Translations under genes and position numbers: made by a program
Shown here: positions 35,361-48,059 of the stretch, piece after piece
Layout: each line of letters opens with the position of its first letter
Position numbering within the stretch: position 1 is the stretch's first letter
Assembly (NCBI GenBank): GCA_030686995.1
Contig: CM060692.1
Span: 122,610,796-122,674,795, forward strand
Direction: 5' to 3'
DNA length: 64,000 bases
Source: Artemisia argyi
Lineage: Eukaryota; Streptophyta; Magnoliopsida; Asterales; Asteraceae
The notes under the pieces: generated by a model
What the model saw: the letters and a program-made list of their open reading frames with translations, nothing else
What the model was told of the DNA's origin: nothing
The model's database searches: none

Positions 35361-38300
35361 ATGGCAACATATTGTCCCACTCTCAGTAAAATGGGATCAA
35401 GCATGGTGATGATCGTTATGTCCACCATGCTGGCTGTTTTTCCAGGCACCTGCTACGCAATAACCAGCAATAACTACCGGCAGCAACAGCTCTATCCAGT
35501 GGTTCTAGTTCCTGGAGCAGGTGGGAACCAGCTAGAAGCTCGATTGACCAAAGAGTATAAGGCAACTAGTTGGTTGTGCAACAAGTTTTATCCTCTTAAG
35601 AAGGATGAAGGAGGGTGGTTCAGGCTGTGGTTCGATGTTGGCGTGTTGCTAGCACCATTGACTGAGTGTTTTGCTGAACGAATGACGCTTTGCTATCATG
35701 AAGAGTTGGATGATTACAGAAATGCACCTGGAGTTGAGACTAGGGTGTCGAAATTCGGTTCTACTGAGTCACTTCTATACCTTGATCCTTCTCTTAAGTA
35801 AGCCCCTCAAATTTCATTTTCTCTACATCCTATACATGAACAAATACATGGATAGTTGGATTGTTAAGTAACTTTTAGCCTTTTGGGTATGTGGCCAAAT
35901 GGGTTTTGAAAGACAAAAGCACACAGTACACTCTATTTCTAAACTACTCTATACCTATTACATCCACCAATAGTCCACATTGATGCACTGTCTTGGTTTG
36001 ACAATTTGGCTGAGCTATTTGTTGGTTTATTCTTTATACGACTGTTACTAGTATAACTTTATTCAATTTGTAGATTAGCAATAAAATGCAACTAATTGAA
36101 CTTGACCTGATTTTAGTCAAATATATGAATACGAACACATTTCTGCTGAATATTTTCATTTGTATATTGTCAAAGATTGTATTCGACTTGTACAAATACA
36201 ATTCTGCTGTGATATTTGGCAGTGTGCATTTGTCACTTTGCTAATGTATGTAATGCGTTTTAATAGAAGAATTGCACAATTTAATTAACTTCAATACTAC
36301 AGAATGAGCCCCTCTTGCAGAGCTTGGTTTTGCTATCTATCTGGTCTAGAAGGGTTCGCGTCGGATCCATTAGCTTAGAGTCTCGTTTTAGAGTAAGCAG
36401 GGAGCTTGTGTTGGCTGCTGATACAGAGCCCAATATTTGGGTGGTCAATGACAGGCCTCTATTTACGCAGATATAACCTGGTTTTTTTTACTAGCAATGT
36501 TGTTAAATGGCTCGGGCTCTACCAAAAGAAATACTCCGTAGTTTTTATTACTAACAATAGGGTCCAATGACCCAGGCGAAATTAAGCCTTTTTTTTTTTC
36601 TTTTTTTTTTAAAAAAAAAACTCAAAAGCAATGTTTTGAATCCCGGGTTTTCAATCGACTCTTCTGAGTCACTGGATCACTGGGTTGAACTGGTGTTTAA
36701 CCCCAAATATATTGCACTAATTCACTTACTGACCTATAAAACCTGTAAATCTTAGTACCAAACACATATAAAACCTCAAAAATTGAACGCCAAACACACA
36801 ATAAATTACCAAACATACATCCAATACCAAACACATGCAATCCGACGAATGTACAAAGTTTAAGCTTCAAACCAAACATTAGAAATGTAAAAACTAGACA
36901 AAAATACAAGTTCCAAACATCGAACAACAATTGTCCAAGACACTGAGCAATTGTTGATAATCAATTATATAGCTTGACCCAGCGGTCAACTAAAACCAGA
37001 TCACCCCGGTTTGACAAAATCCCAGCGGGTCAATCCGAGTCAATATTAAGCAAAAACTACGCTTACAACAGCCCGCTGACTACAGTGGGCACTGGTTTAA
37101 CCTGACCCGTTGACCTGGGTTTTAAAATATTGCTCCAAAGCCAGGTTCTTTGTCCCTATTTTGAATTCCAACCAAGGCCCCAATTTTCAAAGATGCAACT
37201 GATCATGTTTTTTTTTTTTTTTTTTTTTTTTTTTTTGAACGGCAAGTTTTTAACTATCTCACAGTAAGCACAAAGCTATCTCACATGTCCTAAGCAGGAC
37301 TTGAACCCACAACCAATTGGTTGGGGAGCTTCTCACACAACATGGGATACCAATGGGACACAAGCCCTTAGGTTGCAACTACGTATCTCTTTCTACCTCA
37401 AAATGTTTTATTAAACAATATTAATCTATTTACGAAATATTACATTTTTAATTGAACTTCTTATTCTCACTACGCTAAAACTCAGAGAATATCAATGCTG
37501 ACACTAACTTTACAAGCATTTTATCTACACGAACTGTAATGCGTTGTCCTCGTTTTATTACCAGTAGATCAAAATTTTATTTGTATTACCTTTGGGTTGT
37601 CATTGTTGTCACTAACTCATAATTGTCACAGGAAGATAACAACTTACATGGAACCATTAGTGAAGTCTTTACAGATGCTTGGCTACATAGATAGCCAAAC
37701 TCTATTCGGAGCTCCTTATGATTTTCGTTATGGCTTGGCATCAGAAGGACATCCCTGTGAAGTTGGTTCAACTTACCTCCAAAACCTAAAACAGTTAATA
37801 GAAAACGCTAGTAATTTAAATGGCGGAGAACCCATAATTCTCATCTCCCACAGCCTTGGAGGTCTATACGCCCTCCAACTCCTCAATCGTAACCCACTCT
37901 CATGGCGCCAACAATACATTAAACATTTCATTGCACTTTCCGCACCATGGGGTGGCACAGTGGACGAGATGTTAACTTTTGCTTCAGGGAACGCACTAGG
38001 GGTTCCCTTAGTAAACCCGTTGCTTGTCAGAAAGGAGCAACGGAGTTCCGAGAGCAATTTATGGCTCATGCCACGAAAAAAACAGTTTCCTTCCGAAACA
38101 CCACTAGTTATTACACCAGATTCATCTTACTCTTCTTTTGATATTTCAAGATTTCTTGAAGATATCGGATTTGAGGAAGGGGTTCACCCTTATGAAACAC
38201 GAATCTTGTCTTTAGTTGAGAAGTTGGTTGCACCAGGAGTGCCTGTAACGTGTATTGTCGGAAATGGGGTCCCAACACCAGAAACTTTGTATTATGGTGA

Positions 38301-38547
38301 AAAAGGGTTCGACGAGCAGCCTGAAATTTTGTATGGTGATGGGGATGGGACGGTGAATATGGTAAGCTTGTTGGCGTTAGAGGACGAGTGGAGAGACGAA
38401 GAGAATCAGAAGCTTAAGGTGATTAAACTTGCTGGGATTTCTCACATAGACATACTTAAAGATGTTACAGCACTTGAGCACATAATTGACGTACTCTCTG
38501 CTATCAATTTGGGCATATCAACATCTTCATTTGTTTCGCATCTGTAA
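35361..38547 (+). CDS. LCAT1: Lecithin-cholesterol acyltransferase-like 1 (two exons: 35361-35797, 37632-38547)
   Basis: LCAT/PLA-type alpha/beta-hydrolase expected to move or release acyl chains from phospholipids. Joining the exons (donor GTAAGC at 35798, acceptor TGTCACAG ending 37631) gives 450 residues with no frame break, close to the usual length of about 430. The N-terminus has a hydrophobic stretch (about 14-33, ending CYA) that looks like a signal peptide, so the protein probably enters the secretory pathway. Visible landmarks: PVVLVPGAGGNQLEA, GGWFRLWFD, APYDFRYG, nucleophile Ser220 in SHSLGG, the Asp in GDGDGTV (about 382-384) and His417 in GISHID, a complete catalytic triad. The second Met (residue 11) could be the true start. 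A MITE abuts the promoter and copia debris follows the stop almost at once, but the coding part is undamaged, which implies selection. The family assignment is firm; the exact substrate is not shown by sequence. Confidence 0.95.
36628..37133. mobile_element. Degenerate TIR transposon in LCAT intron
   Basis: GCAATGTTTTGAATCCCGGG at the left end is matched inverted by GCAATATTTTAAAACCCAGG at the right end. GGGTCAA / TTGACCC motifs crowd both subterminal zones. No transposase frame. Superfamily not determined; flanking duplications are unclear. Confidence 0.6.
37206..37372 (-). mobile_element. tRNA-derived SINE in LCAT intron
   Basis: On the minus strand a head of GGGCTTGTGTCCCATTGG leads to a B-box-like GGGTTCAAGTCC and a body ending in a poly(A) tail (the T run at 37209-37236). 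TGCAACT occurs just outside both ends (about 37193 and 37373) and may be the target duplication. This layout resembles the Au-SINE type of flowering plants. Confidence 0.72.
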
Positions 38548-38554
38548 AAAAAAC

Positions 38555-38561
<7 letters not shown>

Positions 38562-38600
<39 letters not shown>
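38562..38600 (+). repeat. poly(A) run after the LCAT-like stop codon
   Basis: About 37-40 A beginning some 15 bp after the stop codon. Confidence 0.92.
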
Positions 38601-38601
<1 letters not shown>

Positions 38602-38605
<4 letters not shown>

Positions 38606-39046
38606 TTTAAGGAAATGAAAGAAAATGTAGAAGCAAATTATGATATGGCTACAAGGTTATGTTACTCGTTTTAGGTTTACTCATAGTCGATATTGTACTT
38701 ACGGACCCTTCTTTGGCCTTGCTTCAGAGTATCTGTTATTTCTTCTTTACATCAGGAATTTGTTATGACTGGTTTGGGTGCTCTCAGTGATTTTTTGGGC
38801 ATTTATGTTCAGCATGATCATAAAAGGATGTTTCTTTCACTGTGTAAGTATGCTCTTGAGCTTCTGAACGTGCTCATATGCTCAATTGCAATCCTTGTAA
38901 GACTCGAATTGATACCGACTTTAAGCCTGGTCCAGAGAGTGTTCTTGTCTCGGATCCTACACTTTACCGCAGCTTGTCATGAGCTCATCATTATCTTATT
39001 TTTACACGCCCTGGTTTATCTTAAATTGTCAAATAGATCTGCCTTT
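38602..39046 (+). pseudogene. Ty1/copia reverse transcriptase remnant, left part
   Basis: Reading across frames, recognisable copia RT pieces appear in order: a degraded YVDD box (LIVDIVLT near 38673), SSLHQEFVMTGLGALSDFLG, KRMFLS.CKYALE, NCNPCKT-like, and VSDPTLYRSL near 38955-38980. Stops and shifts are frequent. The homology continues at 46442 after LARD1. Confidence 0.85.
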
Positions 39047-39830
39047 TGTTTGAATTATAATATCATGACAATCATATAAATAAACCAAATACATCAAGGG
39101 AGCATAGCGGAAGCGTTATAACAAGATCATATAACATGTAATTAATTAATCAATAATAAATAGTAAACATACCTTTGTGATTCTAGCCCGAACAAGAATC
39201 AATATGCAATCTTCAAATCAAGAACTCTAATTAGGGTTTATGTGGATTATAAGAATTACCCCTTACCTCTTTTGTAATTCAATCCAAGAATCAAACAATA
39301 GTGTGTTTGAATCGCGTTCTTGTACACACGTACTAATTCAAGTAAAAGTTTATGCAAGTAAATAAAACACAAAACTTTAGTTTAAGAAAATCGAAAACCT
39401 TTAGAGGTTTAGGTTTTGGATCGACAAGAACAAGAAGAGGAGAAGAAAAACACCAAGATGTGTGTGTACAAGTTATGAGAAACAATGAATCTTGGGTTTG
39501 TTTATATACTTGAGTTTCCTTGGAGCACAAGGCAAAGAGGAGGTGGAAACCCACCCCTTGGCCGATCGGTTCTAGGCTTCCCTATGGGATTCCGGAACCT
39601 TCTCTTGTTTCCAATTAAACACAAGTATTACTTTCCTAATCTTCGTCTAACGGTCGTTAGTCATTCTCCGTTAAATGCTAACAGTCGTTACTAGTTTTGT
39701 GTTTATTAATAATTACATATAACATTTATAAATAATTATTCTTTTACTCTTCATACGTATTGTGTGCAATCCCGTGATCTCGAGTTCGATCCTAACATAC
39801 GACTACTAAAATAATGTCCATAATCTAACA
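39047..39830 (-). repeat. 3' LTR of LARD1
   Basis: On the minus strand it starts TGTTAGATTATGG (39830) and ends with TTCAAACA (39047), where the other copy has CCAACA. A TATA-like TATATAAA (minus) lies at 39501-39508. Open frames inside occur in both LTRs but match nothing I know. Confidence 0.93.
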
Positions 39831-39841
39831 GCTCCCACTTG
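39831..39841 (-). other. Polypurine tract of LARD1
   Basis: The minus strand reads CCAAGTGGGAGC directly before the LTR start, the usual copia purine tract. Confidence 0.82.
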
Positions 39842-42800
39842 GACATATTTTAATAGTGTAATCACATTGGTTAGCGTCTTGCAACACGCCGATGCCTCTA
39901 GTACGATCTCGAGTAAGGCTCCTGGACAAACCTTTTAATGATTTCTCATTATTATTATCCTTTTGTTTCTAATACCACGTTAATAAGGATATGGATTAAA
40001 GTCATTCCTTAATTAACCATTCTGTTTCTCGTTGTTTGTGATTGAGCAAGATTACCAAATCTTCTGAACATATTCAGGGGAGATCTTGGGTGTGGCCACA
40101 CATACATCTTACCAACCCTACGAGGGGCCCAACAGTATTAACCTCCAAAAATAAATTTGAAGGAACAAATTGTATCTTGACTACAAGCAAAACCCACAAA
40201 CTTTGTAACACTTCCAAAAACAACCCTTATGACTACCAGTTACGTATAGCGTTAAGTTGTTCTACAAAAATGTATTACATTCATGACACTTATCTTGCAT
40301 CTCAAGTCTAAGGATAACTTCTCATGATTTACTTAATAACAAAATCCATAAAGTAACATCATGTTGTTGGGATAATTCTTATATTCGATATCGTTGAATA
40401 TCATCTGAAATGGCATGACTACGCATCAATATACTTTAAGTATATTATACCAACCTTCAGATTTGTCTTGATTTAGTAATATTCCCATATCATTAACTGA
40501 CAACGGATAATTTAGAATAACATTTATTCATGGATTAAACATGTAAAAACAGGATACAATATATTATAAATTAAACATACCATGTATTTAAATTTATAAT
40601 AATTGTTTAACATCCCTTATCCAAATACTAAATAGATCAATGCATGATAACTCTTGTTGATGAATTATGTCTCAAGTAATGACATTCATACTTGTTGACA
40701 AGTCATAAATCATCCAACTTTGATTTATTGGAATTTTAAGAATACTTATTTCAAGAATTCAACTATTGAAGTTCTTGTATGTGCATGCTCAACTATTTTG
40801 ATAATGCCATATTATATTTCATAAAATGTGTGTCATCCTTAACCACCAATTTATGATAATCAAACTTCCAAACATTTTAAAGTTTAAAGTATTCTTATTC
40901 TTTTAATGTATAATGCAACTATGCTTTTAGTAAGCACAACTACTATATATAGCCAAGGATGAAATCCTTACCATGACTAGTATTGATTGTTATCTCAATT
41001 TCATTAGCATCATTGTATACATACAACAATATGCTATTAAAACTTCCCGTAAACATTAATATCTATTGTGTTATGTTTGATGCCCTTCAAACTTTTAAGT
41101 TTGTTGGCTATGACAATTTTCACAACAATTGAAAAATTGTTCTTCTATAGAATTTGGAAGTTGTTCCAGACTTAGGATGTGATTCTATAATCAAACATAT
41201 TCTTTTAGAATATTACACAAGTTATCTTATAACTTTTAATTAGATATTTATATTGTCAAATCATCTTGTAATCAAGCATGATACAACAAAACATGATGTT
41301 CATGAAAAATCTTTGAGTTATACTTAGATTTTATTCATGTCATTCATATCAATTTAGGTTTTCTAAATGATATATCATGTTATATTAGATTCATTTACCG
41401 ATCATGTTTCAACAATAAACATTCATTCCAAGGTTGTATGTCTTATTTTCTAAATCTTACAAGTAAAGTTTCATTCCATTCTAAGACTTAACATTTACTT
41501 ATATGGAATATTACTTTTCATATGTTCTACAACATATATGATTTAAGAAATTAAACATAATATTCCCACTAGCTTTTAGGAATACTTAGAAATTATCTTA
41601 TTTCAATTATAAATCAAAACATGAATTTAATAATTAAACATAAGTGTAATCTTCTAGATGCATGCATATATCCATCCATGGATTATTGCACCTTGTACAC
41701 TTTCAAAGATTTATTTGAATTCATAAACTCCTTTTGATTACTTATCGTCCTCGCTCAAGTAATCACTCAAGAAAGAGTTTTTATATTCCATTGTCAATTT
41801 CATAAATATGGCAACCATAATCTTTATACATTTAATGTATTTAGAAAAGAATATTCAATCACAGTTAATTGCTTAAGTGTGATTAATAATCTTGTCATAA
41901 AACATGCATTAAATACGTGTACAATATTGTCTATATGATTTCTATACAAAGATTTAAACCACAAGGGTTACCTTATCTTTAAAGAAACTCATCTTCATTT
42001 TCTAGTCTAACTATTAAGATAAACCAAGTTTCTTAAATTGATTATCTTTATGGACAGCATCTTAATCATTCATATCATGTATACTTTACCCAACTTCATA
42101 TTTGGTAATGTATCATAATGATTATCAGGTTTAGAATAATCCTGTAAATCATAGCCCTCAGCATATTAATCAAATATCTTAAATATATTGCTATTCTATG
42201 AATGATAATTCCATCATCTTGAGATTTAACATTTAAATGTCAAACTTTATTATCATGTTGAGATTTAACATTCAAATGTCAAACTTCATCATGATATTGA
42301 CTAGTGTATTTTAGAAGATTATGTATCTTGTAATTTTATCTTTTAAAGATCAAAACTCCCACTTGCTTTTAGTAATTTAAATACTATCTTTAAATACTTA
42401 GCAAATAAAGAAACACTACAATGTTCTCTTTTGAGATATTACAAATACTTATTGATAGTTCCTAACTTTACTTTGTTAATAACCTCTTCATAAGCAGTTA
42501 AACAAATTTAGAACTTCAATTTAAGACTTAATGTGATGCATCATATTCATCACATTCCATCATATGATAATGTCTTATTAATCTTCTATGTTGGAGTTTT
42601 ATTAAATATGTCCAAGTCATACTCAACATTCTAACCTTGATAACTTTTGGAAGAAAAGAAGTCATAGTTATCTTTAATCAAACAATATAACAAGAGTTTT
42701 ATTTTTCTAACTGAACATACCATAAACATTTGATATTTCATTAGTATTAATATTGTAAGACAATCTAACAATATTTAAGATAACCATATTCCTCTTGACT

Positions 42801-45637
42801 TGTCTATTTACCAACTAAGTCATTTTAATGGTATAATAGTATTTCCAAGCCAATTACATGTTTTGTAACACAAGTACTTTTTACAAAGTCATTTCATGTC
42901 CATGTCTTTACAACATAAACTGTTATAACCCCACTATACGTTATAAGCCATTTAACAATTTAATAACTTCGTGTATATGTCTTAATTAAAAAACATAACA
43001 AAATAACGTCTTACTTTATTATAAGTCTTGTAACAATTAAAAGACTTTATGTTTATATCTTTACAATGAAAAATAAACATGTTTAACTAAAGTAATTATG
43101 AACACCATCTTTTGATTTCAATAGTAATTTCAAGTTAATTTATTACTTCACAATAATGTAAATAACATTATTTCTTCATTTATTTATGTCATTCCAAGAA
43201 CATATAAATATTCAGATTGAAGCAGCATTAGATTACTTTATTAATTTATGTCATTCCATGAATTCATAAATATACAAATTAAAGTAGTCTTGATATCATA
43301 TTGACACATGTTCTAATAGGTATCTAATTTAGAAACTGTAAATTCTCATAATTCAATTACATCAGTTGATCTGCTAGTAATGAAAATATGAAATTCACCT
43401 TGTTGTTGCAATCTAGCTAAGCTCTCACATAACATAAATTGTAACACCAAGTGTTTCTTGAATTAGATTAGTATAATTCATATTAGAACATTATTCTCTT
43501 ACCTCGCAGTCAAGAGAATCCATTTAATCATATCTTTATGAGTTGTTTCTTGCACATATTAAAGATAACATTTCTCCCACTTGTGCATGGAACAATCTCA
43601 TATAGTTGATAAACAACACGCCATGCATTTGTTTATGTGATCAATATGATTGTGTCATAGATTTTAGCATAACAAGTAGATGTAGAACAACAATGTCTAG
43701 TAAGGAAACGTACAAGACTATCCTTAAATGTATGATTGTCTACACTTGGAAAGTAATTATCTTTAGCTACCAAGATGTCAAAGCTTGTAACTCCCACTGA
43801 ATTAAAGATCATTACAATAATTCCTTATTCAGTAATAAGTACGCAATACTCCCACTGAATTTGACAACATTGTAAATGTTTCATATCCAGTGAAATAAAA
43901 TATTGTGCTTTTAACTTTCCTACACCTTTAAATGTCCATACGTAACAATTACTTATGCACTAAAGAGTGTATTCTACTTTTTAAATGATGGACTATCCAT
44001 CAAATGCTATTAACTTAAAAAATTAGGCATGCAATTTCTTCCTTAACATGTCTACCATCCTACAATGTATGTAGCACCTTTAGAATAGTCAAAACAACTA
44101 GTTTGTCTTTAACCATTTTGCAGTAATTAGTCTAGCTTCTAATTATAATAACTCATAAAATGTCATGCATAATTTTGTGTTAACCAAATATCATATTTGT
44201 TATTAAGAATTTAATCACCAAATAAGGATGATGAATCCTTATAGAAAATATGCAATTATCTTAACCAAAAAAAAAATTTTGATGTGAGGTATATTAGAAT
44301 TTAAACATATCTAATATTCCTATTATCCTTTCTCATTCATGAAAAGGAAAAGGATTGTATCTCACTCTTCTTTCATAGAAAGGAGACTTCTTTTGTCTTT
44401 TAAGTAAATTATTCTTAATCAAACATTTATTTGAAAACAGAACGGGATCAATTTACCAAAGCCCAAAGTGCGTTTACGGTTTGAACATTGCATTAATACA
44501 TTAAAATGAATTACAAAATTCAATTTTAGTATTTTCGATAATTAGATCTTTAAGAAAATAAAATATCCATTGGTAAATATATTCATATAAACCATAGTAT
44601 TTTCTTAAAGCTAGGTTCCAAATTGATATAATACCATTACATCAGTTGATCTGCTAGTAATGATAGTATTCAAAAAGGTAATTGTCGAACAATAATTTCC
44701 AATATCATATTGCAATTCCTAGATCATTATGGGATTTACTTTCACAAAACTTTTGCAAAGTAAGCATGTTTCATCCCCATCTAATGCCTTGAGTCCAAGA
44801 TCTCACTTTCTACTCAATTTAAGTCATCTAACCTAAAAACTGCAAACTCATAAATCCATTACATCAGTTGATCTGCTAGCAATGAAATTACGAAATTTAT
44901 CTCTCCATTGCAATCTCGCCAAGTTCTCACATAATTTAGTCCATATTATTTTTCTATTCAAAATTACCCTTTTCGTTTATAAACATGTCTAACATAATAA
45001 TAAACAAAAACAAGTAATATATAATAAAAAAATAAATAACCAAATAAACATATACATAACATAACAATTAAATATGTATAAAACATGTAGCCACATGCAA
45101 ATCTTATTCAATAGTCCTATTAATAATCAAGTCTAGGTGTATAATGCATTTATTCAATTAAGGCTTTCTTCTTCAATGAAAAAAGAGCCACATACATCGA
45201 TAAATCGATTGCGTAAGCCAAAACTAAACAAACACCACATAACACATAATTGATTATTTAATATTGGAGTCTTCCCCAATTCGACATCTATTAATAAATT
45301 TACATGTTTCGATATAACTAAACAATTAATTCATATATCCAATTTAAACCATTTAAATTATCACACAATTAAATCCATGCAAACATGCATTTTTCATGGA
45401 TTATGCTTAACAATTAACATATTGCACCAAGATCGTTTACTAAAACGCATAACCAATTACATGACATCCTAGGATTTCTAATCATATTAAAAATCAAAAC
45501 CAAAACCCTAAAAGTCTAATAAGGTCAATCGACCCAAATAAAAAATAGGGTTAGGAATTTGAAAACCCTAAAACATGTAATTAAACGAATCAAAATTCAT
45601 TTTTTATGCGTTTCGATAATCAATTACACATTATAAC
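39842..45637 (-). other. Non-coding interior of LARD1
   Basis: Very AT-rich with no coding signal. It contains recurrent CTCCCACT (minus AGTGGGAG) at about 42356, 43574, 43791 and 43851, and three copies of ACATCAGTTGATCTGCTAG (43359, 44639, 44861). Confidence 0.8.
43359..44884. repeat. Dispersed 24-bp repeat in LARD1 (three copies)
   Basis: ACATCAGTTGATCTGCTAG followed by TAATG or CAATG at 43359-43383, 44639-44662 and 44861-44884. A diverged fourth copy is in LARD2 at 56126-56149. Confidence 0.88.
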
Positions 45638-45651
45638 GGCTCATGATGCCA
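45638..45651 (-). other. Primer binding site of LARD1
   Basis: The minus strand reads TGGCATCATGAGCC one base after the LTR end. It resembles the initiator-Met site with an extra base before GAGCC. Confidence 0.75.
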
Positions 45652-45652
45652 T

Positions 45653-46436
45653 TGTTGGAATTATAATATCATGACAATCATATAAATAAACCAAACACAT
45701 CAAGGGAGCATAGCGGAAGCGTTATAACAAGATCATATAACATGTAATTAATTAATCAATAATAAATAGTAAACATACCTTTGTGATTCTAGCCCGAACA
45801 AGAATCAATATGCAATCTTCAAATCAAGAACCCTAATTAGGGTTTATGTGGATTATAAGAATTACCCCTTACCTCTTTTGTAATTCAATCCAAGAATCAA
45901 ACAATAGTGTGTTTGAATCGCGTTCTTGTACACACGTACTAATTCAAGTAAAAGTTTATGCAAGTAAATAAAACACAAAACTTTAGTTTAAGAAAATCGA
46001 AAACCTTTAGAGGTTTAGGTTTTGGATCGACAAGGACAAGAAGAGGAGAAGAAAAACACCAAGATGTGTGTGTACAAGTTATGAGAAACAATGAATCTTG
46101 GGTTTGTTTATATACTTGAGTTTCCTTTGAGCACAAGGCAAAGAGGAGGTGGAAACCCACCCCTTGGCCGATCGGTTCTAGGCTTCCCTATGGGATTCCG
46201 GAACCTTCTCTTGTTTCCAATTAAACACAAGTATTACTTTCCTAATCTTCGTCTAACGGTCGTTAGTCATTCTCCGTTAAATACTAACGGTCGTTACTAG
46301 TTTTGTGTTTATTAATAATTACATATAACATTTATAAATAATTATTCTTTTACTCTTCATACGTATTGTGTGCAATCCCGTGATCTCGAGTTCGATCCTA
46401 ACATACGACTACTAAAATAATGTCCATAATCTAACA
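45653..46436 (-). repeat. 5' LTR of LARD1
   Basis: 784 bp, the same length as its partner; fewer than about ten differences noted by eye. Confidence 0.94.
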
Positions 46437-46441
46437 CCTTT

Positions 46442-47030
46442 ATATGCATTATTCAAGGGAGCCTCATTTGGCGGCTCTCTAAGGTATTTTGTGATATGTT
46501 CTAACGCATCTCCTGGTGCTTATTCTGATGTTGATTGGGTTCGATGTCATGTGTTACTGCTGCTTATTTTGCTTTTTCTGATGTTAATTGGGTTTGATTG
46601 GGTTGGATGTTATTGTGTTTTCTTGTGGACAATATATTTCATTGTCTTCCAAACGTCTAGTTCTAGTGCATAGTTAGAGTATATGGATTTGTAATCTTCT
46701 TCGTGAGCTTTATGCACCGTTGTTTACGGCTACAATTGTTTATTGTGCTAACGTTAATGTCATTTATTTGACTCAATCTTGTGTACCAGCATACGAAACA
46801 CACTGAGATTGACATCCATTTTGTTCATGATATGGTTGCCACGGGTCAAGTGTGCGTTTTTCATGCACAATCTCTGTATCAATATGCGGGAAGTTTTACC
46901 AAGCGGCTTCCTCTATCCTTATTTAAAGAGTTTCATGCTAGTTTTACTGTTCACTTATCCCCAGGACCGAGGTGCAGGCATGTTCATCGGTTTTGTTATC
47001 ATGTTGTTCGGTTTGGTTAGTTCTGTTAAA
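46442..47030 (+). pseudogene. Ty1/copia RNase H remnant, right part
   Basis: Continues the copia remnant cut by LARD1. Pieces in order: SNASPGAYSDVDW, YCVFL, NLLRELYAPLFTATIVYCAN (via frame changes), HTEIDIHFVHDMVATGQVCVFHA and LYQYAGSFTKRLPLSLFKEF, the end of a copia polyprotein. Confidence 0.85.
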
Positions 47031-47040
47031 TTTTTTTCTT

Positions 47041-47460
47041 GGTAAAACTGAAAACCCATCTGAACCGAATTCAAATTAGAGTTAACCGAACCGAAAACCG
47101 AATTTGAATTTCCTTTCGGTTTTTGGGTTGACCGGAATTACATAGTTTATATTTTTTTCGTTTTAATTATATAGATTTTTAGCATAAAAAAATCAAGCTT
47201 GAAAAATGTTATATTTATACTATAAAAGAGTTTTGATAGTTTTTTTTTATGTATATAAATATATGAAATTTAAATATACTTATGTGAATTTTGTTTTAGG
47301 TTTAGTTCGGTTTTCATTTAGCCAAAAATATATCCAAACCGAAAACCAAATATTTAATTTGGTTCGGTTCGGTTTTGCAAATTTGGTTCGGTTATAAATT
47401 CAGTTCAGTTTTGTTCGGTTAAGTTCAGTTTTTGGTTCATGTGAGTATTACCCGATGTGT
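47041..47460. repeat. CCGAA/TTCGG-rich region
   Basis: AACCGAACCGAAAACCGAA on the left and GGTTCGGTTCGGTTTTGC on the right form loose inverted arms around AT-rich DNA. Such stretches occur at the ends of unclassified plant repeats. Confidence 0.5.
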
Positions 47461-47703
47461 AAACATATTTACTAGGCTATTAGCCCAATTATATTATTTT
47501 TAGACTAACCTTGTGTAAACTATAAATTGATTTGGTAATTAAAAAGAATGATCGCAAATTAATCAGATATAACTACAAACTTAAGTGACATCAAATGTAT
47601 TTGGTATTGTGTATCGTATGTATGAGATTGAAGGTGGATCGAATAGAAAGCCACTGTTTTGTATATAGTAATGGCACACTCCATAAATTTATTTGCACAC
47701 TTC
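47461..47703. other. Unassigned AT-rich DNA
   Basis: No gene or repeat recognised. Confidence 0.4.
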
Positions 47704-47905
47704 GGGGGTGTTTCTTTTTCCCTTAGCTAAGGGAATGGGTCCACATAAGTATTTAATAATTATTATTTTTTTATGTGGAGCCCACATTTTTTCACTAATA
47801 GCTCTATATCACTAAGGCATATAAATATGACCTCCCCCATTAAAAGACTCATATAGAATGTGGAACCCACATGGCCTTAGCTAAGGAAAAAAAAGAAACA
47901 CCCCC
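47704..47905. mobile_element. MITE with GGGGGTGTTTC termini (202 bp)
   Basis: GGGGGTGTTTCTTTTTCCCTTAGCTAAGG at the left is mirrored by the right end over about 28 bp. The ends resemble Tourist/Harbinger-type MITEs. The target duplication is not clear. Confidence 0.8.
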
Positions 47906-48059
47906 AATTTATATTGTCTTGACATTTATATATTTTTATAATGGTGAAAATGAACAAAAGTGATGTAAGGTATAAATGTCAAAACACCATAAATTAAAGT
48001 GTGCAAAAAATTTTGTAGGGTATGCAAATCATCACTGATGACGTATAATACGGTTAGCA

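Larger units (their letters stand above)
35798..37631 (+). other. Intron of the LCAT-like gene (1834 bp) with transposon insertions
   Basis: Canonical GT...AG. It holds a poly(T)/poly(A) patch (36587-36620), a TIR element (36628-37133) and a tRNA-derived SINE (about 37206-37372). The part 36300-36480 is less AT-rich and may be an old insertion; I do not recognise it. Confidence 0.9.
39047..46436 (-). mobile_element. LARD1: large non-coding copia-type LTR element (7.4 kb)
   Basis: Two 784-bp LTRs (39047-39830 and 45653-46436) flanked by a perfect CCTTT duplication (39042-39046 and 46437-46441). Orientation is minus: the primer binding site abuts the right LTR and the purine tract AAGTGGGAGC abuts the left LTR. 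The 5.8 kb interior has no gag or pol. It matches the definition of a large retrotransposon derivative and is related to LARD2 along its whole interior. Confidence 0.94.

Noticed and set aside
37947..38141. Alternative frame inside LCAT exon 2
   Set aside because: Shadow of the real coding frame.
35361..38600. LCAT-like gene as a processed retrogene because of the poly(A) run
   Set aside because: It has a 1.8 kb GT-AG intron at a position that keeps the frame, so it was not copied from spliced RNA.
39831..39841. Plus-strand orientation for the LARDs
   Set aside because: The sequence after the left LTR (GCTCCCACTTGG) matches no tRNA end but is the reverse of a copia purine tract, and the PBS-like site lies at the right LTR, so orientation is minus.
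39333..46300. 73- and 69-codon frames present in both LARD1 LTRs
   Set aside because: Conserved only because the LTRs are near identical; they overlap antisense to each other and match nothing known.
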